Source: Candidatus Peregrinibacteria bacterium | Lineage (GTDB): Bacteria; Patescibacteriota; Gracilibacteria; Peribacterales; Peribacteraceae | Assembly (NCBI GenBank): GCA_030649955.1 | Contig: JAUSFD010000001.1 | Coordinates: 1 to 41,663, forward strand | DNA length: 41,663 bases | Reading direction: 5' to 3' | In this document: positions 38,378 to 41,663 of the stretch, piece by piece | How the letters are laid out: every line of letters begins with the position of its first letter | How positions within the stretch are numbered: the stretch's first letter is position 1 | Notes under the pieces: generated by a model | What the model saw: only the letters and a program-made list of their open reading frames with translations | The model's database searches: none | What the model was told of the DNA's origin: nothing | Made by a program: the position numbers and the translations under genes

Positions 38378-39160
38378 TTACTCGCTCTGGTACCAATCGG
38401 CACCGTTGCCCTTCCACGTACCTAGATGTCTCTCGTAATCGGCAATGCGGAGTACGGGAGAGGAACGTGGGCAATGCAGCATCGTGAGGCAATTGCTCGC
38501 AGAGAGGAAATCGCTGTCGACATGCCAGACATCGCCCTCACGTCGATGAGCGAGGACGAGGTTGTCGAACAGTGCAAACCTCCCTTGTTTCCATTCGATG
38601 CGGTGAAGGGAGTTCTTCTTCTCGAGTATAGCAGCGATGTGCTCCATAATTTTCCCTTGAAGCGAGAGCAGAGAACGTGGCCGCGGCGGAGTATCCCTGA
38701 AGATTCCCAGCGTTTCTCGACCGAGGAATTCGAGGAGGTCTGCAGCAGAATCTGCCGATTCCCCCCTTCCACGCATCATGCGTTGGGATAGGAAATCATC
38801 GATGCAATCCACGAGAGATTCTATGTACCCCTCCAGGGACTTCTTGCGTTCTGCTCGTCGCTTCAATCCAGAGAGGAGCGGCTGTGCTAGCGATGACCGG
38901 AAGTACCACTGCAAGGCGGGGAGAGTGACGAACTCAGTATCGAGCGTCAATGGGCGTTGTCCCTCGTCAACAGGTTCCCATGCTGTCTCCGGCAACTCCG
39001 TGACCATGCGATCATCGGGAACATCGCAAGTGAGGATCTCTGCATGTTTCCTTCGCATCAACTTGCGAAGGGATGCACACGTGCTCGGTTCGAGCTTCCT
39101 CAGTAAGTCGATAGCCTCCTTACCTTCGATGGTGTGGACGACGAGAGGATTGATTGCCAT
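38378..39160 (-). CDS. Hypothetical protein, 260 aa
   Basis: Start ATG at 39160, supported by TTGACG-17-TTCACT ending 10 nt upstream; an in-frame TTG at 39199 falls on that -35. No family recognised with confidence. The C-terminal part contains RFALFDNLVLAHRREGD, reminiscent of the DN...H.R region of TauD/GBBH-type dioxygenases, but no His-x-Asp iron motif is evident. The middle is helical and Arg/Ser-rich. It is convergent with the CmcI-like gene. Confidence 0.6.
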   Translation of the reverse strand: MAINPLVVHTIEGKEAIDLLRKLEPSTCASLRKLMRRKHAEILTCDVPDDRMVTELPETAWEPVDEGQRPLTLDTEFVTLPALQWYFRSSLAQPLLSGLKRRAERKKSLEGYIESLVDCIDDFLSQRMMRGRGESADSAADLLEFLGRETLGIFRDTPPRPRSLLSLQGKIMEHIAAILEKKNSLHRIEWKQGRFALFDNLVLAHRREGDVWHVDSDFLSASNCLTMLHCPRSSPVLRIADYERHLGTWKGNGADWYQSE

Positions 39161-39170
39161 TGGATGGTTC

Positions 39171-39199
39171 AGTGAAACAGGAGCCTTTCTACGCGTCAA
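39171..39199 (-). promoter_or_regulatory. Promoter of the 260-aa hypothetical gene
   Basis: Minus-strand TTGACG (39194-39199), a 17-nt spacer, and TTCACT (39171-39176), ending 10 nt before the ATG. Confidence 0.6.
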
Positions 39200-39220
39200 T
39201 GGGCAGTTGAGGGCTTGAAC

Positions 39221-39846
39221 TCAGGGAATGATGAGTACTTCCCCATCTCGCAGAGTCTTGTAGGGAAGATTGTTCTGCTTGCAGTACTCAATCTCTTTGT
39301 CGATATCCGAAGATTCAGGATGGTCTGAATCGAAATGTGGCAGGAAAACGAAATTGATGAGACCGATACCCTCCCACACAACTTCCTTCAATTCTTTGTA
39401 CGGTGTATCAGTGGAATCATCGACGATCTTGTACGCGTCGAGTTGTTTTGAGAGAACGCAGCCAGCTGCACTGTATCCTCCGTAGAGGAAGTCTTCTCTC
39501 GTCGTTAGTTCATGAAGTATTTCGTCTAATCCAGAGAGCTTCATCGCTTGCCGAAGAACGAACACATTCCCGCCACTCACCCACACTCCACCCAGGGTGG
39601 CAACCTTCTTCGAAGGTCTTCCGCTCTCCCGAAGAACTCGCGCAGATCAAGAACTTCTACAGTGAGGCCAATTTCTAGAAGCGATGATAGGTCATCCTCG
39701 ATGTGTTCCTTCCTCCGGGTAGGATCGGCATGCGAGAAATCGAGCGCGTTCGGGATATAGCCCACTTGCCCTTTGGTGTGGGAAATGAGCTCCTTGAGCT
39801 TCTCGACTTCGTTACCGAGCTTGAACGAAGAGAGGTAGAGCTTCAT
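39221..39846 (-). pseudogene. Peptidase E (S51 family), frameshifted
   Basis: Two overlapping frames together give one S51-like peptidase. The N-terminal piece (39846 down to about 39600) begins MKLYLSSFKLGNE and ends in-frame at EDLRRRL; the C-terminal piece (from about 39600) resumes as TLGGVWVSGGNVFVLRQ and carries the nucleophile-Ser region YGGYSAAGCVL and LPHFDSDHPES. The join needs a one-base change near CTTCGAAGAAGG (about 39605-39616). This may be a real inactivating indel, a sequencing error, or less likely programmed shifting. The promoter (TAGAGT ending 7 nt upstream) is intact. Confidence 0.8.
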
Positions 39847-39853
39847 TGTTCCT

Positions 39854-39859
39854 ACTCTA
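39854..39859 (-). promoter_or_regulatory. -10 box of the peptidase E gene
   Basis: Minus-strand extended -10 TGA-TAGAGT ends 7 nt before the ATG at 39846. Confidence 0.5.
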
Positions 39860-39886
39860 TCATTGGAGTATTGGTAGGAGTGGCGT

Positions 39887-39914
39887 TTGTTTCAGTTCAG
39901 GAACCAGCTACGAT
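39887..39914 (+). promoter_or_regulatory. Candidate promoter of tRNA-Pro
   Basis: TTGTTT (39887-39892), a 16-nt spacer, and TACGAT (39909-39914), about 16 nt before the tRNA 5' end. Confidence 0.5.
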
Positions 39915-39930
39915 ATTCCTGTCACATCAC

Positions 39931-40231
<301 letters not shown>

Positions 40232-40326
40232 GTTCTTCAGTAGGGGGCTTGTGCGTGAAGGAGGAGGGCAAAAAGCTTCACAGACACCTTCAGAAGGCCA
40301 GATGTCTATGTTCTGAACGCAAAAAC

Positions 40327-40376
40327 GGCTCTCTTTGCTTTACATTGGCTCTCTTTGCCGATAATATAAGGGCACA
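40327..40376. repeat. 12-bp direct repeats, 20-bp period, next to a TAATATAAG box
   Basis: GGCTCTCTTTGC at 40327-40338 and again at 40347-40358. An AT-rich ATAATATAAG follows at 40361-40370. The spacing of two helical turns suggests a regulator-binding site. The 40232-40444 gap otherwise shows nothing recognisable. Confidence 0.55.
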
Positions 40377-40444
40377 GAATCAATCGAATACTTCCCTTTC
40401 GGGTTGGTGGCCATTCGCTCGTCGGATGGCCTAGATTGATTATG

Positions 40445-41014
40445 TCAGCACTTCTTGATGACGTGGTTCGTCGTAGCGCGGCGATGGAGCTTTTGCATAT
40501 CTTCATCGCCTTCCAGACTGTCGCGGAGGAACCCCGCAATAGCATCGCATAGACGTATGAATTCATCAGCTTCATCGGTGAGACCACGCACGAAATCCAC
40601 ATGGACGTGCAATCTGCGTAGCCCTGCCGTGAACGCTCGTCGCTCACTCTTCTGCAATCCATCAACGTAGACTTTTGTATCGTACGGTTCCTTCGCCTTT
40701 TCAAGAATCGCTTTGGCAGTGGAGAGGATTGTGAGGTCTACATACGAACGAGAATCAGTGTAATGCGAGTAATAGATCAGCTCTGAAAATCTCTCGTCAG
40801 CAACGATCTGCTCCATGTACGCCTTTCTCTGTTTGCGAGTGGCCTTCGTCCATTTCTTCTGTCCCTTGCCGCTCTCTTTCTCCAACTTCATCAGCCATTC
40901 TTTCAATTCCTCACGCTTGCCTTCAAGAATCACAATCGAAACGAGAAAGAACTCCCCAGCCGTATCTTGTCCCGTCTCATCAACGTAACAGTAGAGTTTC
41001 TGTGCAGCCTTCAT
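40445..41014 (-). CDS. DUF3800-like protein
   Basis: 189 aa. N-terminal KLYCYVDETGQDTAGEFFLV matches the DUF3800 opening (Asp/Glu acidic pair on an RNase H-like strand), with a second strand KVYVDGLQKSERRAF and helix RGLTDEADEFIRLCDAIAGF, also typical. These proteins are frequent in phage, islands and defence-associated neighbourhoods; the biochemical role is unsettled and nuclease activity is suspected. The -10 TACACT ends 7 nt before the ATG. Located in the accessory flank beyond tRNA-Pro. Confidence 0.75.
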   Translation of the reverse strand: MKAAQKLYCYVDETGQDTAGEFFLVSIVILEGKREELKEWLMKLEKESGKGQKKWTKATRKQRKAYMEQIVADERFSELIYYSHYTDSRSYVDLTILSTAKAILEKAKEPYDTKVYVDGLQKSERRAFTAGLRRLHVHVDFVRGLTDEADEFIRLCDAIAGFLRDSLEGDEDMQKLHRRATTNHVIKKC

Positions 41015-41021
41015 AGAGAGA

Positions 41022-41027
41022 AGTGTA
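41022..41027 (-). promoter_or_regulatory. -10 box of the DUF3800-like gene
   Basis: Minus-strand TACACT ends 7 nt before the ATG at 41014, the same arrangement as in the core genes. Confidence 0.55.
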
Positions 41028-41086
41028 CAAGAGAACTGAGAGAGAAACGAAGGTCTGTCTTGCTGATACTACGGTTCGAGAACGGG

Positions 41087-41314
41087 TCAGGTTATTGCAA
41101 GACATGGAATGCTTCGGCTCATCTGTGCCAAGTCCTCTTCCGTATAAGGCGTGTAATTTGGATTGAAAGCACGGATGACCTCGACGTACCGTTTGCCAAG
41201 ATTTCCGCTCTCCCTGTGGTACTCTCTCAACCGTTCGAGTTGAGCTGCCCAAACCCGACCACGCAAAAGCGCGCAGCCAGCTTTTACGTGCCACGTGGTG
41301 AAGCAGTCGCTCAC
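41087..41314 (-). CDS. Small hypothetical protein, possibly truncated
   Basis: 75 aa from a GTG at 41314. Composition looks protein-like (helix RVWAAQLERLREYHRES, then NPNYTPYTEEDLAQMSRSI). No family recognised. An in-frame stop lies five codons upstream, so a longer ancestral gene may be disrupted. No convincing -10 precedes the GTG, which lowers confidence. Confidence 0.4.
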   Translation of the reverse strand: MSDCFTTWHVKAGCALLRGRVWAAQLERLREYHRESGNLGKRYVEVIRAFNPNYTPYTEEDLAQMSRSIPCLAIT

Positions 41315-41663
41315 GCGGCACCGCCAGAGTCATCACTTCCAACACACTCGAAAGAATAGAGTCCGCGAAGCCCTTCCGTAGCACCCACGATTCCTCTGAA
41401 CATGCAATCGAAGGATGGCCTTCCTGATCGTCAGCAATTCGTGGTTACGATTGCAGGCTATACAACAACATCCGGCTTTACATTTTCATCGTCCTGACGT
41501 TTCTCGTTCTCCATATATTCTTGAATCAATCCGACTTCGCCCCGTGCGCGGGGCTACGCCGGACGAGCGGCCTGGAGAAAGTATACCTGCTTGCGGAGTC
41601 GATGGTCTGATTCCCCGGAGCTTGCTCCGGAAAAAGGAGTCCAGAGCTTGCTCTGGGGTTCAT
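41315..41663. other. 349-bp stretch with no convincing gene; three hairpins at the right end
   Basis: No ORF of note; a 28-codon minus-strand frame around 41460-41545 is probably noise or a gene remnant. Hairpins: GCCCCG-4nt-CGGGGC (41539-41554), CCGGAGC-TT-GCTCCGG (41615-41630) and CCAGAGC-TT-GCTCTGG (41641-41656). The last two share a GAGCTTGCTC core 26 bp apart. Confidence 0.6.

Noticed and set aside
40306-40704. 132-codon minus-strand ORF overlapping the DUF3800-like gene
   Set aside because: Shares most of its length with the DUF3800 frame and lacks domain features or a promoter.

Overview
The window is bacterial chromosomal DNA, most likely from a Candidate Phyla Radiation (Patescibacteria) organism, possibly Peribacteria-like. 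There is no rRNA gene, so this assignment is inference. It rests on CPR-style traits: an EF-P with a Gln-tipped loop, small lipoproteins with Gmad2-like or Cys-rich tails, a membrane-anchored baseplate-J-like protein, a stand-alone YqfO/NIF3-type domain, dense packing, and no Shine-Dalgarno sequence before any start I examined.

Layout. 1-3050: 3' end of tatD, then rpsF, ssb, rpsR and efp on the plus strand, converging on recA. 3051-7700 (minus): recA, a lipoprotein, a small hypothetical gene, a sigma-region-4/HARE-HTH fusion, ruvX and rpsT. 7847-16751: glmS, a divergent sigma-70 factor, a PBP transpeptidase (minus), a PilB/GspE-like ATPase and a FecR-like surface protein. 16842-22207: asparaginase-like protein, rluD-type pseudouridine synthase, tyrS, pterin dehydratase, a small ORF, and a Xer recombinase with a 28-bp dif-like site 11 bp upstream of its start codon. 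22272-30591: ydcF-like gene, J-domain protein, pgk, a WecA/MraY-type transferase, a YqfO-like gene, an M23 peptidase, a TsaE-HD fusion and a membrane protein. 30619-39846: rarA, a Gmad2 lipoprotein, pdxT, pdxS, a lipoprotein, a PhyH-type dioxygenase, a zinc ribbon protein, the yhhQ-queF-CmcI-like operon, an unknown gene and a frameshifted peptidase E. 39931-41663: tRNA-Pro(TGG) followed by an accessory-looking flank with a recombinase-like remnant and a DUF3800-like gene.

Two themes run through the region. First, at least 22 genes have a -10 box (commonly TACACT, TACTCT or TATAAT) ending only 6-13 nt before the start codon. This predicts leaderless or nearly leaderless mRNAs. Operon-internal genes overlap or abut their neighbours and also lack Shine-Dalgarno sequences. 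Second, many intergenic gaps hold hairpins whose arms are built from short quasi-repeats (GGCAGG, GGGAACAGG, CCCAAAA, TACGAAT, GAAGTAAGAAT). The motif differs from place to place but the architecture is shared, and they often sit directly beside promoters. The GGCAGG type occurs three times.

Functional content is mainly housekeeping: translation, recombination and repair, cell wall precursor and peptidoglycan assembly, PLP synthesis, and preQ0 uptake and reduction. The most noteworthy items are the dif/xer pair, the leaderless promoter architecture, the palindromic bidirectional -10 between yhhQ and the zinc ribbon gene, and the hairpin families. Lysine codon choice and base composition shift inside recA, so the left 3 kb could be joined to the rest by a recombination or assembly junction.
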